NCBI GenBank assembly: GCA_947623655.1
Contig: CANQHG010000010.1
Span: 1 to 54,911 of the forward strand
Length of the DNA stretch: 54,911 bases
Source: an uncultured Clostridia bacterium
GTDB lineage: Bacteria > Bacillota > Clostridia > Christensenellales > Borkfalkiaceae
Direction of reading: 5' to 3'
In this document: one piece after another, positions 25,429 through 33,565 of the stretch
Position numbering within the stretch: the first letter of the stretch is position 1
How the letters are laid out: every line of letters begins with the position of its first letter
Program-made: the position numbers and the translations under genes
The notes under the pieces: generated by a model
What the model was told of the DNA's origin: nothing
Seen by the model: only the letters and a program-made list of their open reading frames with translations
Databases searched by the model: none

Positions 25429-26394
25429 ATGGCATACGAAAAACGCATCTGCATTTTAAAACAAATCAAAAAGGGATTTTCGGCGGACGGGAATGCGCTC
25501 TCGGGCGTCGTTTACGCCGAGCGGATCGGCGGCGAACTCGCCGTAACGCTGCGTCTTCCTGGACTTTCTGCGTTGAAAGAGGGCCGATATGTGCTCGTTT
25601 TGCAGATACAAAACAAAAAATTCTGCCTTTCCGCGGAGGGGGAGATGAAACTTCGGGACGCGCCCTCCGTCAAGGACGGGTTTGCGGCCCTCCTTTGTTT
25701 CGTGCGGTCGGAGGCGGAACCCGTCGCATTCGGCCGCTGCGGGGCGGAGCAGGCGGATATGCAGGCAATGGCGCGTTGCCTTTCGGAGACGGGAAGAAGA
25801 AAGCCGATCCCGACCCCGCTGCCGCCCAACCAGATCCCCGCACCCCTTGCGCCGAACGTTCCCTATGCGCCCGGCGTGCCCCTGCCCGAAAGCAGACCGG
25901 AGGGGGAAGAGCCCCCCTTTCGGGAGCAGGCAGTCGCCTACGACGACGAGGCGATCGCCGACGCCGACTACTATGAGCCGTCTCATGCAGCTGAAGTCGA
26001 AGATGATACGGTGCAGGAAGCGGGAGAAAAAGAGGAGAGCGGCGGCGATTCTGCTGCGCATGAAGATGCTCTCTTCCCCCGCGGTACGCTTACATATTAT
26101 AAAGAAGTCAGAGACGAAATAGAGGCGGTATTAAAAAAATACCCGCGGGATACAAGGCTCCTGTGGGCGTTTCCGCAGTCCGAATGGGCGAAGAGCGAAA
26201 ACGCGCTCATCGGCATTATCTACGGCGAGGGGATCCCGCGCTATCTGTGCGTTGCAACGGAGAACGAACCCGACGAAGCGCTCAGGGAGAAGAGCGTATT
26301 CGTCCCCTCTACGCCCTTTTCCGACGAGACGGGCTTCTGGGTCGTCTTTCAGGACGCCGATACGGGCGCCTATGTCCGCGTCGTCATGACGTAA
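25429..26394 (+). CDS. Two-domain protein with Pro-rich and acidic linker, unknown
   Basis: I do not recognise a named family. The 321-residue soluble protein has an N-terminal domain (about 1-105) with alternating beta pattern (SGVVYAERIGGELAVTLRL) and the sequence FSADGNALSG. A Pro-rich stretch (about 125-150) and an acidic, disordered linker (about 160-215) follow. The C-terminal domain (about 218-321) includes YYKEVRDEIEAVLKKYPRD, SEWAKSENALIGIIYGEG and ETGFWVVFQDADTGAYV. Similar two-part architectures occur in gut Clostridia. The start has an AGGAG site. No signal peptide or membrane segment is visible, so it is probably cytosolic, perhaps a scaffold. Confidence 0.7.
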   Translation: MAYEKRICILKQIKKGFSADGNALSGVVYAERIGGELAVTLRLPGLSALKEGRYVLVLQIQNKKFCLSAEGEMKLRDAPSVKDGFAALLCFVRSEAEPVAFGRCGAEQADMQAMARCLSETGRRKPIPTPLPPNQIPAPLAPNVPYAPGVPLPESRPEGEEPPFREQAVAYDDEAIADADYYEPSHAAEVEDDTVQEAGEKEESGGDSAAHEDALFPRGTLTYYKEVRDEIEAVLKKYPRDTRLLWAFPQSEWAKSENALIGIIYGEGIPRYLCVATENEPDEALREKSVFVPSTPFSDETGFWVVFQDADTGAYVRVVMT

Positions 26395-26462
26395 ACCAAA
26401 CGTTTTTCCGACCTCTCCTCCGCAAGTCTTCCCCCCGAGGGGAGACCTGTGTATAAAATACC

Positions 26463-26490
26463 CCCCTTGCCGCGCGGCAAGGGGGGTAAG
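26463..26490. terminator. Bidirectional terminator between convergent genes
   Basis: Long GC-rich hairpin TACCCCCCTTGCCGCG/CGCGGCAAGGGGGGTA between two convergent stop codons. On the minus strand it is followed by TATTTTAT, so it serves the DeoR-family gene best. Confidence 0.65.
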
Positions 26491-26492
26491 CG

Positions 26493-27251
26493 TTACATAA
26501 CGACAATGTTTTTCTGGCGGAACATCTCTTTCATGTCTGCGGGGAAGTTGTCGTCCGTGATGAGCACGTCGATGTCTTCGAGCCGCGCAAACGTATGCGG
26601 CATGATCTTTCCGATCTTGGAACTGTCGAGCATCATATAGAGCGTCTTGGCTTTCTGCCGCGCCATTTTGAGAAGATCGGCTTCCACCATCGAACCGCAG
26701 GAGAACCCGATCTCGGGCGTGAACGCCGAAGCGGAAATGATGGCGAGCTCAAAGTTCGTGTTTTCGAAATAATCTTTCGCGACGGGCGACGCAGTGGAGA
26801 GATTGTCTTTGATGACTTGTCCGCCGAGCACCGTCACGTTGAGATTTTTCTTCTGCGCGAGCTCGATCGCGACGGCGAGCCCGTTTGTGAACACGTGGAC
26901 GTTGAGATCGGGCATCTCCTTTGCAAGGCACATCGCCGTCGTGCCGCCGTCCATAAAGAGGGAGCAGTTTTCGTCGATGAGGTTGGAAGCTTTTTGTGCA
27001 ATACGGAGTTTGGCGTCGGCATTCGCCGCCGTCTTTTTTGCATAGGGTTCGCCCGAAACTTTTTGAACTTCCTTGACGGACATCGCACCTCCGCGTACGC
27101 GAATGATGCGGCCCTGCTGTTCAAGCTGGAGAAGGTCGCGCCTGAGCGTCATCTGCGAGACGTTGGGAAAGAAGTCGTCGAGTTGCTCGAGCGTAAGCCT
27201 GCCGCGTTTGTCCAAAAGGTCGGCAATTTCTTCTATGCGTTCGCGTTTCAT
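26493..27251 (-). CDS. DeoR/GlpR-family transcription regulator
   Basis: Sugar-phosphate-responsive repressor type, 252 residues. The N-terminal winged helix-turn-helix runs from about 5 to 57 (RLTLEQLDDFFPNVSQMTLRRDLLQLEQQG), followed by the family linker IIRVRGGAM. The C-terminal DeoRC sensor domain has DGGTTAMCLAKEM and VFTNGLAVAIEL, where sugar phosphates bind in relatives. No transport or kinase operon is adjacent, so the target is unknown; the arabinan locus on the other arm is a speculation only. It has its own promoter and is transcribed against the local direction. Confidence 0.88.
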   Translation of the reverse strand: MKRERIEEIADLLDKRGRLTLEQLDDFFPNVSQMTLRRDLLQLEQQGRIIRVRGGAMSVKEVQKVSGEPYAKKTAANADAKLRIAQKASNLIDENCSLFMDGGTTAMCLAKEMPDLNVHVFTNGLAVAIELAQKKNLNVTVLGGQVIKDNLSTASPVAKDYFENTNFELAIISASAFTPEIGFSCGSMVEADLLKMARQKAKTLYMMLDSSKIGKIMPHTFARLEDIDVLITDDNFPADMKEMFRQKNIVVM

Positions 27252-27289
27252 GGTATAAACCCCCTATCATTTGATACTTTTCCTGTAAA

Positions 27290-27318
27290 ATAATAACACG
27301 TCTGTTTTCATATTGCAA
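27290..27318 (-). promoter_or_regulatory. Promoter for the DeoR-family gene
   Basis: Minus strand TTGCAA (27313-27318) and TATTAT (27290-27295), 17-base spacer. The 27319-27510 stretch upstream is very AT-rich and shows no gene. Confidence 0.55.
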
Positions 27319-27518
27319 GCAAATTCACAAAATTAGTATGGAAAACTTTGGACTTTTGAGCCGAAAAAAGGAGAAAAAAATAAAATTTGCAAAACTTTTT
27401 GATAAATTTTTTGATAATTTATATCATAAATTGAAAAATGTTAAAAATTAACAAATAATTATAATTTTGTTCAGTTTGTTTCCGAACGAAGATAATGCGC
27501 GGTGCCGAACGAAAACAG

Positions 27519-27547
27519 TTGCGTTTTTCGGCGGGGAATGCTAAAAT
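27519..27547 (+). promoter_or_regulatory. Promoter for the HTH protein gene, leaderless geometry
   Basis: TTGCGT (27519-27524) and TAAAAT (27542-27547), 17-base spacer. The ATG at 27556 lies 9 bases after the -10 box, so the transcript would begin at or next to the start codon. Confidence 0.55.
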
Positions 27548-27555
27548 ATCTCCGT

Positions 27556-28173
27556 ATGAACGTTACGATCTCGGCGCTTGATGAATACTTTATGGCGCAC
27601 TACAGCGACTATGTCCGACTTGCCGCGCTCAAGGGCTATCGGATGCCCGAAACGCTCGGCGTCGGCAAAGACGGCAATGTGGAAAAAAAAGATCCGTCCG
27701 TGATGAAGCTGCTCTATCGGGAAAACAGGGAAGAGCTTCTTGCCCTTCTCAAAGAGGAACAGGCGGACACCGATCTCACGTTCTCATTCCGCTTTCTCAC
27801 GTTTTCCGAAAAAGTGCGCCGTCCCTTTGAAAAATACAGTTTTTCCAAGGTTTTGCCGCACATTCTCTCCGCCCACAAACTTACGGCGGCAGAGGCGGGA
27901 AGCCGTCTCTCCATCGAGCCCGTCTATTGGGGAAAGATCGTGAAAGGGACGCTCTATCCCGAAAAGAACACGGTGCTCGCTCTGGCGCTCGTGTGCGGGT
28001 TCACTGCGCAGGATACCGAAAATCTCTTCAACGCCTGCGGGTATGAATTTGACGACAAGAGCGTGCGCGACGTCGTTGTGCGCTTTCTTCTCGAACAGAA
28101 GATCTTCTCGCCCGAACTTGTGGCGATGTGCCTCGGCGAATATAAGATCACGAGCCTGCCGATTGCGCGGTAA
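27556..28173 (+). CDS. Helix-turn-helix protein of unknown target
   Basis: A 205-residue cytosolic protein. The N-terminal half (1-95) is predicted helical with many charged residues and no recognised fold. From about residue 100 a helix-turn-helix of the XRE kind is suggested (VLPHILSAHKLTAAEAGSRLSIEP), followed by a segment typical of such proteins (TVLALALVCGFTAQDTENLFNACGYEF). No ribosome binding site precedes the ATG at 27556, but a promoter is placed so that the message would be leaderless; an upstream frame to 27502 would overlap this promoter. It is followed at 47 bases by cysE, which it might co-transcribe with. Confidence 0.6.
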   Translation: MNVTISALDEYFMAHYSDYVRLAALKGYRMPETLGVGKDGNVEKKDPSVMKLLYRENREELLALLKEEQADTDLTFSFRFLTFSEKVRRPFEKYSFSKVLPHILSAHKLTAAEAGSRLSIEPVYWGKIVKGTLYPEKNTVLALALVCGFTAQDTENLFNACGYEFDDKSVRDVVVRFLLEQKIFSPELVAMCLGEYKITSLPIAR

Positions 28174-28219
28174 CGCCGCGGTGCACGGCCGCCGCCTCTT
28201 TTTCATACAATAAGGCGGC

Positions 28220-28762
28220 ATGTTTTTTAAAAATCTCCGCGCGGATATCGACGCCGCCATGAAAAACGACCCCGCCGCAAGGACCCGCCTCGAAGTGTAT
28301 CTCACCTATTCGGGGATCAAGGCTCTCGTCTGGCACAGACGCGCGGCGTTTTTCTACAGGATAAGACTCAGACTTTTTGCGCGCATGCTCTCCCAGTGGG
28401 CGAAATTCAGAACGGGGATCGAGATCCATCCCGCGGCAAAGATCGCGGCGGGGGTATTCATCGACCACGGCGCCGGCGTCGTCATCGGCGAGACGGCGGA
28501 AGTGGAGACGGGCGTCGTCATCTATCAGGGCGTCACGCTCGGCGGTACGGGAAAGGAGCGCGGAAAGCGTCATCCGACCGTGCGAAAGAACGCCGTCATC
28601 TCATGCGGGGCGAAAGTGCTCGGCGGGTTCGAAGTCGGCGAGGGGGCGAAGATCGGCGCGGGAGCCGTCGTTTTGCAAGAAGTTCCTCCCTATGCGACCG
28701 TCGTCGGCGTCCCCGCACGCGTCGTAAAAGTTTCCCTGCCCCCCGCTCATCCTGAGCCGTAG
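28220..28762 (+). CDS. cysE: Serine O-acetyltransferase
   Basis: Makes O-acetylserine from serine and acetyl-CoA, the first step of cysteine synthesis. At 180 residues it is the short Firmicutes form. The left-handed beta-helix shows the catalytic and donor-binding blocks GIEIHPAAKIAAGVFIDHG, GVVIGETAEVETGVVIYQGV and TLGGTGKERGKRHP. The start has an AAGGCGG site. The last residues (LPPAHPEP) are encoded by an intergenic repeat that has run into the 3' end and replaced the original terminus. cysS follows at about 150 bases, a common pairing. Confidence 0.93.
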   Translation: MFFKNLRADIDAAMKNDPAARTRLEVYLTYSGIKALVWHRRAAFFYRIRLRLFARMLSQWAKFRTGIEIHPAAKIAAGVFIDHGAGVVIGETAEVETGVVIYQGVTLGGTGKERGKRHPTVRKNAVISCGAKVLGGFEVGEGAKIGAGAVVLQEVPPYATVVGVPARVVKVSLPPAHPEP

Positions 28763-28882
28763 GCGAAAGCTCCCATTGAATACACGGAGTTCGTGGGTTT
28801 GCAGGGATGCTTCGCATACGTCCGGCATGAGCCCCCTCGGCTCCCCTCATAGGGAAGCCGTCACGGAACGCGACTGAGGGGG
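28743..28882. repeat. Short palindromic repeat plus second repeat type
   Basis: Positions 28743-28832 form an imperfect palindromic copy (GCTCATCCTGAGCC at the left, GGCATGAGC at the right, with CACGGAG in the centre). Positions 28832-28882 are a copy of the CTCGGCTCCCCT...GACTGAGGGGG repeat. The first overlaps the end of cysE. Confidence 0.6.
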
Positions 28883-28916
28883 ATCCCCACGATCAACATC
28901 AAAATCAAGGTTCATT

Positions 28917-30305
28917 ATGAAAATTTATAATTCATTGACAAGAAAAAAAGAAGAATTTGTCCCCCTGGAAGCGGGCAAGGTAAAAATGTATGCCTGCGGG
29001 ATCACCGTCTCGGGCGAGGCGCATATCGGACACGCCTTTCAGGCGCTCATCTACGACGTCTTCCGCAAGTTCCTCGAAAAACAGGGCTACGAAGTCACTT
29101 ATGCCCGCAACTATACGGACGTAGACGACAAGATCATCGCAAAGAGCCATGAGACGGGCATTCCCGCCGATCGATACGCCGCAATGATGATCGAAAAGAT
29201 CGACGCAGACATGGCGCGGGCGCACATCGGGGAACCCACCGTATGGCTCAAAGCGACCGAAAATATCGGCAATATCATCGATTTTATTGCCGCGCTTATC
29301 GAAAAGGGACATGCCTATGCGGCCGAAAACGGCGACGTCTATTTCGACGTAGACAGCTATCCCGCCTACGGCGGCCTTTCGGGCAGAGACAAAGAGGATA
29401 TGCTTGACGGCGTGCGCGTCGATAACGACGAATGTAAGAAAAACGCCTACGACTTCGCCCTCTGGAAGGCCGCGAAAGAGGGGGAGATCTCATGGGACTC
29501 CCCGTGGGGCAAGGGACGGCCGGGCTGGCACATCGAGTGTTCGGCGATGAACCGTGCCGCGTTCGGCGACCAGATCGATATTCACGGCGGAGGCCGCGAT
29601 CTCATCTTTCCCCATCACGAGAACGAGATCGCGCAGACCGAGGCGCTGACGGGCAAGCGGTTTGCGAAATATTGGACGCACAACGGCCTCATCAAGATCA
29701 ACGGGCAGAAGATGTCGAAATCGCTCGGCAATGTGCTTCTTCTCTCCGACATCCTCGATAAATATTCGGACGAGGCGCTCAAATTCGCGCTCCTCTCGAT
29801 GAATTACCGCGGCGACATCAACGTCACCGACGCACTTTTCCCCGAGGCGGAAGGGCATCTCGTGCGGTTTTATACGCTGATCGGCAAAGCGGAAAAGGCG
29901 TTTCCCGACGAAGAGGGGATGTATCCCGCCATCGACAAACAGTTCGACGAAGCCATGAGCGACGATTTCAACACCGCGCTCGCGCTCTCCGCTCTGTTCG
30001 GGTATTTTAAAGAAATTTCACGCTTATTGCAGGAAAACGACCCCGCGGCGCGGAAAATGGTCAACCAGATCAGAGAGACGTACGGTCTTCTCGGGCTCTT
30101 TTATCGGGACGCGGACGAGTATCTTTCAAAGTATGCGCCCAAAGAGGAAGATGTGCCCGCCGAAGTGAAGGCGATCGCCGAGGAGCGCTTTCAGGCGCGT
30201 AAGAACAAAGACTGGGCGAAGTCCGACGAGCTCCGCGAACAGCTGAGATCTCTCGGTTATAGCGTAAAAGACAGCAAAGAGGGATATGAAATAATTAAAA
30301 ATTGA
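28917..30305 (+). CDS. cysS: Cysteinyl-tRNA synthetase
   Basis: Class Ia synthetase charging tRNA-Cys, 462 residues, full length. Signature HIGH (36-39), KMSKS (265-269), and the zinc ligands in YACGITV (Cys27), ECSAM and HHENEIAQTE are all present. The C-terminal anticodon-binding bundle follows. The usual CGPTVYD block reads CGITVSGEAHIGHA, a small deviation. Start is the ATG at 28917 in a short AT-rich stretch after the repeats, with no strong ribosome site. It follows cysE. The next 270 bases are mostly repeat sequence. Confidence 0.96.
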   Translation: MKIYNSLTRKKEEFVPLEAGKVKMYACGITVSGEAHIGHAFQALIYDVFRKFLEKQGYEVTYARNYTDVDDKIIAKSHETGIPADRYAAMMIEKIDADMARAHIGEPTVWLKATENIGNIIDFIAALIEKGHAYAAENGDVYFDVDSYPAYGGLSGRDKEDMLDGVRVDNDECKKNAYDFALWKAAKEGEISWDSPWGKGRPGWHIECSAMNRAAFGDQIDIHGGGRDLIFPHHENEIAQTEALTGKRFAKYWTHNGLIKINGQKMSKSLGNVLLLSDILDKYSDEALKFALLSMNYRGDINVTDALFPEAEGHLVRFYTLIGKAEKAFPDEEGMYPAIDKQFDEAMSDDFNTALALSALFGYFKEISRLLQENDPAARKMVNQIRETYGLLGLFYRDADEYLSKYAPKEEDVPAEVKAIAEERFQARKNKDWAKSDELREQLRSLGYSVKDSKEGYEIIKN

Positions 30306-30337
30306 ACGCTCCGCGCTCATCCCGAGGCGCCCCGCCG

Positions 30338-30502
30338 CTCATTCTGAGAGAGCGCCGGCGACCGAAGAATCGCATTGAAAGAGCGGAGTATGTGCTTCCG
30401 TAGGTCTATGAGATGCTTCGCTACACTCAGCATGAGCGGCATCTCGGCTCCCCCTTGAGGGGGAACCGGCGAGGCGTAGCCGGGACTGATGGGGTGTCAT
30501 TC
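30338..30502. repeat. Short palindromic repeat plus second repeat type
   Basis: Positions 30338-30440 are an imperfect palindrome (CGCTCATTCTGAGAG left, ACTCAGCATGAGCGG right, GAAGAATCGCATTGAA inside). Positions 30441-30502 copy the CTCGGCTCCCCCTTGAGGG...GGGACTGATGGGG repeat. No gene is present up to the AT-rich leader at 30520-30574. Confidence 0.65.
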
Positions 30503-30574
30503 CCAATCATGCCCCCACCTCAATTTTTATTTTTTATTTTTCAACTTTGAATTTCAAAAAAGGAAACATATATC

Positions 30575-32386
30575 ATGAAGATCACAGGAAAAGAACTCAG
30601 ACAAAAGTGGTTGGATTTCTATAAGAGCAAGGGGCACACCGATATCGGCGCAGTGTCACTCATCGGCGACGGCACGACGGGCGTCATGTTCAACGTCGCA
30701 GGCATGCAGCCGCTCATGCCCTATCTCCTCGGCAAGCCGCACCCCGCGGGCAAGCGCCTGTGCAACGTACAGGGCTGTGTGAGAACGGTCGACATCGATT
30801 CCGTGGGCGACGCGTCCCACTTCACCTTCTTCGAGATGATGGGGAACTGGTCGCTCGGCGACTATTTCAAGAAAGAAAAGACGGCGTGGACGTTTGAACT
30901 TCTCACGAGCGTCTTCGGGCTCGACAAGGACAAGCTTTGCACGACCGTGTTCGAAGGCAATTCCGCCGCCCCGCGCGACGAAGAGACGGCAAATCTCCTC
31001 ATCGGCCTCGGGATAAAGCCCGAGCATGTCTTCTATCTTCCCAAAGAGGACAACTGGTGGGAGCTCGAGGGCACCGTGGGGACCCCCTGCGGGCCCGACA
31101 ACGAGTGGTTTTATCCCCTCGACGCCGACAAGCCGGATCCCGTCTTCCCCGACGACTATGTGGAGATCGGCAACGACGTCTATATGCAATATAAAAAGCT
31201 CGAAAACGGCTACGCGCCCCTCGAGAATAAGAACGTCGACACGGGCTTCGGCTTCGACAGAATGCTGCTCTTTTTAAACGGCCTGCACGACGCATATCTT
31301 ACCGACCTCTTCACGGCCGTGCTCGCAAAGCTCGAGGAGCTCTCGGGCAAAAAATATTCCGACGGAGGCGAGACGCAAAAAGCAATGCGCATTATCGCCG
31401 ACCACACGCGGACGACGGTCATGCTCATCGGCGACAGGCAGAGCCTCATCCCGTCCAATATCGGCGCGGGCTATATTCTCCGCCGCATCATGCGCCGCGC
31501 CATCCGTTGGTGCAGAAAGCTCGGCGTCTCCTCCGACGCCATGCTCGCCGTCGCAAAAATCTATATGGAAGAAGTCTACAGCGACGCCTATCCGCTCCTG
31601 AAAGAAAAAGAGGAATATATTCTCGGGGAGATCAAAAAAGAGGCCGATAAGTTCGAGGCCACCCTCGTCACGGGCATGAAAGAGTTCGATAAGACGGTCA
31701 CAGGGCTCGAACGCAAGAATGAGTTTATGAAGAAGTCCGACCCCGCCTATGTACCCGAGACCGTCATCGGCGGCAAGGCGGCTTTCCGCCTGTACGATAC
31801 CTACGGCTTCCCCCTCGAACTTACCGAGGAGCTTGCGGCGGAGCGGGGACTCACGGTCGACAAAGACGGGTTCGAAGCGGCCTTTAAGGAACATCAGGAA
31901 AAGAGCCGCGTCATCGCAAAGGGCGAGGCCAAGGGTGGCCTCGAGAGCCACAGCGAACAGGCCACGCGCTATCATACGGCGACCCACCTTCTCAACGCCG
32001 CGCTCAAGACCGTTCTCTCTCCCGACTGCAACCAGAAAGGATCCAACATCAACGACGAGCGCATGCGCTTCGACTTCAATTTCGACCGTCCCATGACGCC
32101 CGAGGAGATCAAGGCCGTGGAGGATCTTGTCAACGAGAAGATCGGGGAAGATATTCCCGTCGTTTACCGTGAAATGAGCCTCGAAGAGGCGAGAAAAGAA
32201 AACTTTGTCGGCGTGTTCGACAGCAAATACGGCGAGGTCGTCAAGACGTACACGATCGGCGATTTTTCAAAAGAGATGTGCGGCGGACCCCACGTTGCGC
32301 GTACGGGCGAGCTCGGGCATTTCAAAATCGTAAAAGAGCAGTCTTCTTCCGCCGGCGTCCGCCGCATCAAGGCCGTGCTGGAGTGA
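30575..32386 (+). CDS. alaS: Short alanyl-tRNA synthetase lacking the C-terminal domain
   Basis: Class IIc synthetase for tRNA-Ala, 603 residues instead of about 870. The catalytic core is clear (FNVAGMQPLMPYLLGKPHP, SHFTFFEMMGNWSLGDYF, DTGFGFDRML). The tRNA-recognition middle follows, then the editing domain with its zinc-type motifs HTATHLLNAAL and CGGPHVARTGELGHF. It stops directly after editing, so the oligomerising and C-Ala domains are missing. The catalytic part resembles the short AlaRS type common in Patescibacteria and some Firmicutes. Whether this is the only AlaRS or a second one cannot be seen here. The start has an AAAAGGAAA site; the stop runs straight into a repeat. Confidence 0.9.
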   Translation: MKITGKELRQKWLDFYKSKGHTDIGAVSLIGDGTTGVMFNVAGMQPLMPYLLGKPHPAGKRLCNVQGCVRTVDIDSVGDASHFTFFEMMGNWSLGDYFKKEKTAWTFELLTSVFGLDKDKLCTTVFEGNSAAPRDEETANLLIGLGIKPEHVFYLPKEDNWWELEGTVGTPCGPDNEWFYPLDADKPDPVFPDDYVEIGNDVYMQYKKLENGYAPLENKNVDTGFGFDRMLLFLNGLHDAYLTDLFTAVLAKLEELSGKKYSDGGETQKAMRIIADHTRTTVMLIGDRQSLIPSNIGAGYILRRIMRRAIRWCRKLGVSSDAMLAVAKIYMEEVYSDAYPLLKEKEEYILGEIKKEADKFEATLVTGMKEFDKTVTGLERKNEFMKKSDPAYVPETVIGGKAAFRLYDTYGFPLELTEELAAERGLTVDKDGFEAAFKEHQEKSRVIAKGEAKGGLESHSEQATRYHTATHLLNAALKTVLSPDCNQKGSNINDERMRFDFNFDRPMTPEEIKAVEDLVNEKIGEDIPVVYREMSLEEARKENFVGVFDSKYGEVVKTYTIGDFSKEMCGGPHVARTGELGHFKIVKEQSSSAGVRRIKAVLE

Positions 32387-32395
32387 CCCCGCGCT

Positions 32396-32456
32396 CATCC
32401 CGAGGCGTCCCCTTTAAGGGGCGTCGGCGTCCTTGCCGAGACTGAGGGGGCGTCGT
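32396..32456. repeat. Intergenic repeat copy after the short alaS
   Basis: GAGGCGTCCCCTTTAAGGGG followed by GACTGAGGGGGCGTCG, a copy of the second repeat type, preceded by a GCTCATCCCGAG arm fragment. Confidence 0.5.
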
Positions 32457-32500
32457 TCTAAAAATTCACCGCTATCATTATCAATTTATAAGGAGTCGCC

Positions 32501-33067
32501 ATGACACAAAAACAAAAACTTCAGGCGGGAGAGCTCTATTGCGTCGACGAAGAACTGCGGGGCGAACTCGCGCATGCGAAGAGGCTGTGCGAAGAGTACA
32601 ACGCGACCCCCCGCGACGACTTGCAGACCCGCCGCGCCATCATGCATGCCCTGCTCGGCAAGCATGGCGAAAATTTCAACATCGAGAGCAACGTATGGTT
32701 CGACTACGGCTACAACACCGAGGTCGGGGAGAATTTTTATGTCAATCACGACTGCGTGTTTCTCGATACCAATAAACTCATTTTCGGCAACAACGTCTAC
32801 ATTGCGCCGCAGTGCGGGTTCTACACGGCGGGGCACCCGCTCGACGCCATGCTCAGGCGGGAAGAGTTGGAATTTGCAAAACCCATCACGGTCGGCAACG
32901 ACGTGTGGTTCGGCGGCGGCGTGAAAGTTTTGCCGGGGGTGACGATCGGCAGCAACGTCGTCATCGGCGCCGGGAGCGTGGTAGTACATGACATTCCGTC
33001 GAATTCGGTAGCGGTCGGAAACCCCGCGAGGGTGATAAAGAAGATTCCCGCCGCCGATGACGAATAA
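32501..33067 (+). CDS. maa: Hexapeptide O-acetyltransferase, Maa/LacA type
   Basis: Acetyl-CoA-dependent sugar O-acetyltransferase, 188 residues, homotrimeric left-handed beta helix. The N-terminal helical cap (1-60, QAGELYCVDEELRGELAHAK) is typical of maltose or galactoside acetyltransferases. The beta-helix has NFYVNHDCVFLD (conserved Asn/His region), APQCGFYTAGHP with the catalytic His (about 115), and the C-terminal NVVIGAGSVVV and SVAVGNPARVIKKI. The start is supported by AAGGAG 9 bases upstream. The exact sugar acceptor is unknown. The last 34 codons and the downstream 26 bases are repeated directly at 33170-33298. Confidence 0.9.
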   Translation: MTQKQKLQAGELYCVDEELRGELAHAKRLCEEYNATPRDDLQTRRAIMHALLGKHGENFNIESNVWFDYGYNTEVGENFYVNHDCVFLDTNKLIFGNNVYIAPQCGFYTAGHPLDAMLRREELEFAKPITVGNDVWFGGGVKVLPGVTIGSNVVIGAGSVVVHDIPSNSVAVGNPARVIKKIPAADDE

Positions 33068-33093
33068 GGGATCCCGAAAAAGGGCGAAGCCGT
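32965..33093 (+). repeat. 129-bp direct repeat, first copy
   Basis: Covers the end of the acetyltransferase gene, its stop codon and 26 bases beyond. It is identical to 33170-33298 except for one base (T at 32995, C at 33200). Confidence 0.9.
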
Positions 33094-33169
33094 TTTACGG
33101 GAAGAGGAGCGACCGGCAAAAGGCAAGGGCGCGGGGAGCGCCCGCCGCTGAAAAGCCGAGGCGCGACGA

Positions 33170-33298
33170 CGGCGCCGGGAGCGTGGTAGTACATGACATC
33201 CCGTCGAATTCGGTAGCGGTCGGAAACCCCGCGAGGGTGATAAAGAAGATTCCCGCCGCCGATGACGAATAAGGGATCCCGAAAAAGGGCGAAGCCGT
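33170..33298 (+). pseudogene. Duplicated 3' end of the acetyltransferase gene
   Basis: A second copy of the 129-bp block, offset by 205 bases, with one mismatch that is synonymous with respect to the gene. It encodes only the last beta-helix turns (SVVVHDIPSNSVAVGNPA...) and has no start or core, so it is a non-functional fragment. The 76 bases between the copies are GC-rich and unlike anything else here. Confidence 0.85.
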
Positions 33299-33445
33299 GG
33301 AGAGAAATCCGGAATTCAATTCGGTTTCCCTACGCCCTCTCTCTCGGACGGGGTTCCCGTCGTTCATGGCGGGAAAACGCAGACTTCCGAGGTAAAATAT
33401 TTTGTCAAAATCCGAAAAAATCTTGCTTTCGCAACTCAAAACAGC
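33299..33445. other. Non-coding stretch before the rplM promoter
   Basis: A 147-base non-coding stretch between the duplicated fragment and the rplM promoter. I see no gene or conserved structure in it. Confidence 0.5.
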
Positions 33446-33474
33446 TTGACGGAACCCTTTTAACGCCCTATAAT
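33446..33474 (+). promoter_or_regulatory. Sigma-A promoter for rplM-rpsI
   Basis: TTGACG (33446-33451) and TATAAT (33469-33474), 17-base spacer. The leader is about 85 nt; a ribosomal-protein leader structure is possible but not clear. Confidence 0.8.
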
Positions 33475-33565
33475 AAAGAAGCAATCGGGTTTAAAGCGGT
33501 ATTTTCCCCGTTTTCCGCCCGCCGACTGTATAAATTACAACATTTCCAAAGTCAAGGAGACGTTT

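Noticed and set aside
33057-33272. A 71-codon frame spanning the duplicated acetyltransferase fragment
   Set aside because: It is out of frame at its start, contains the non-coding spacer, and only its end is the copied fragment.
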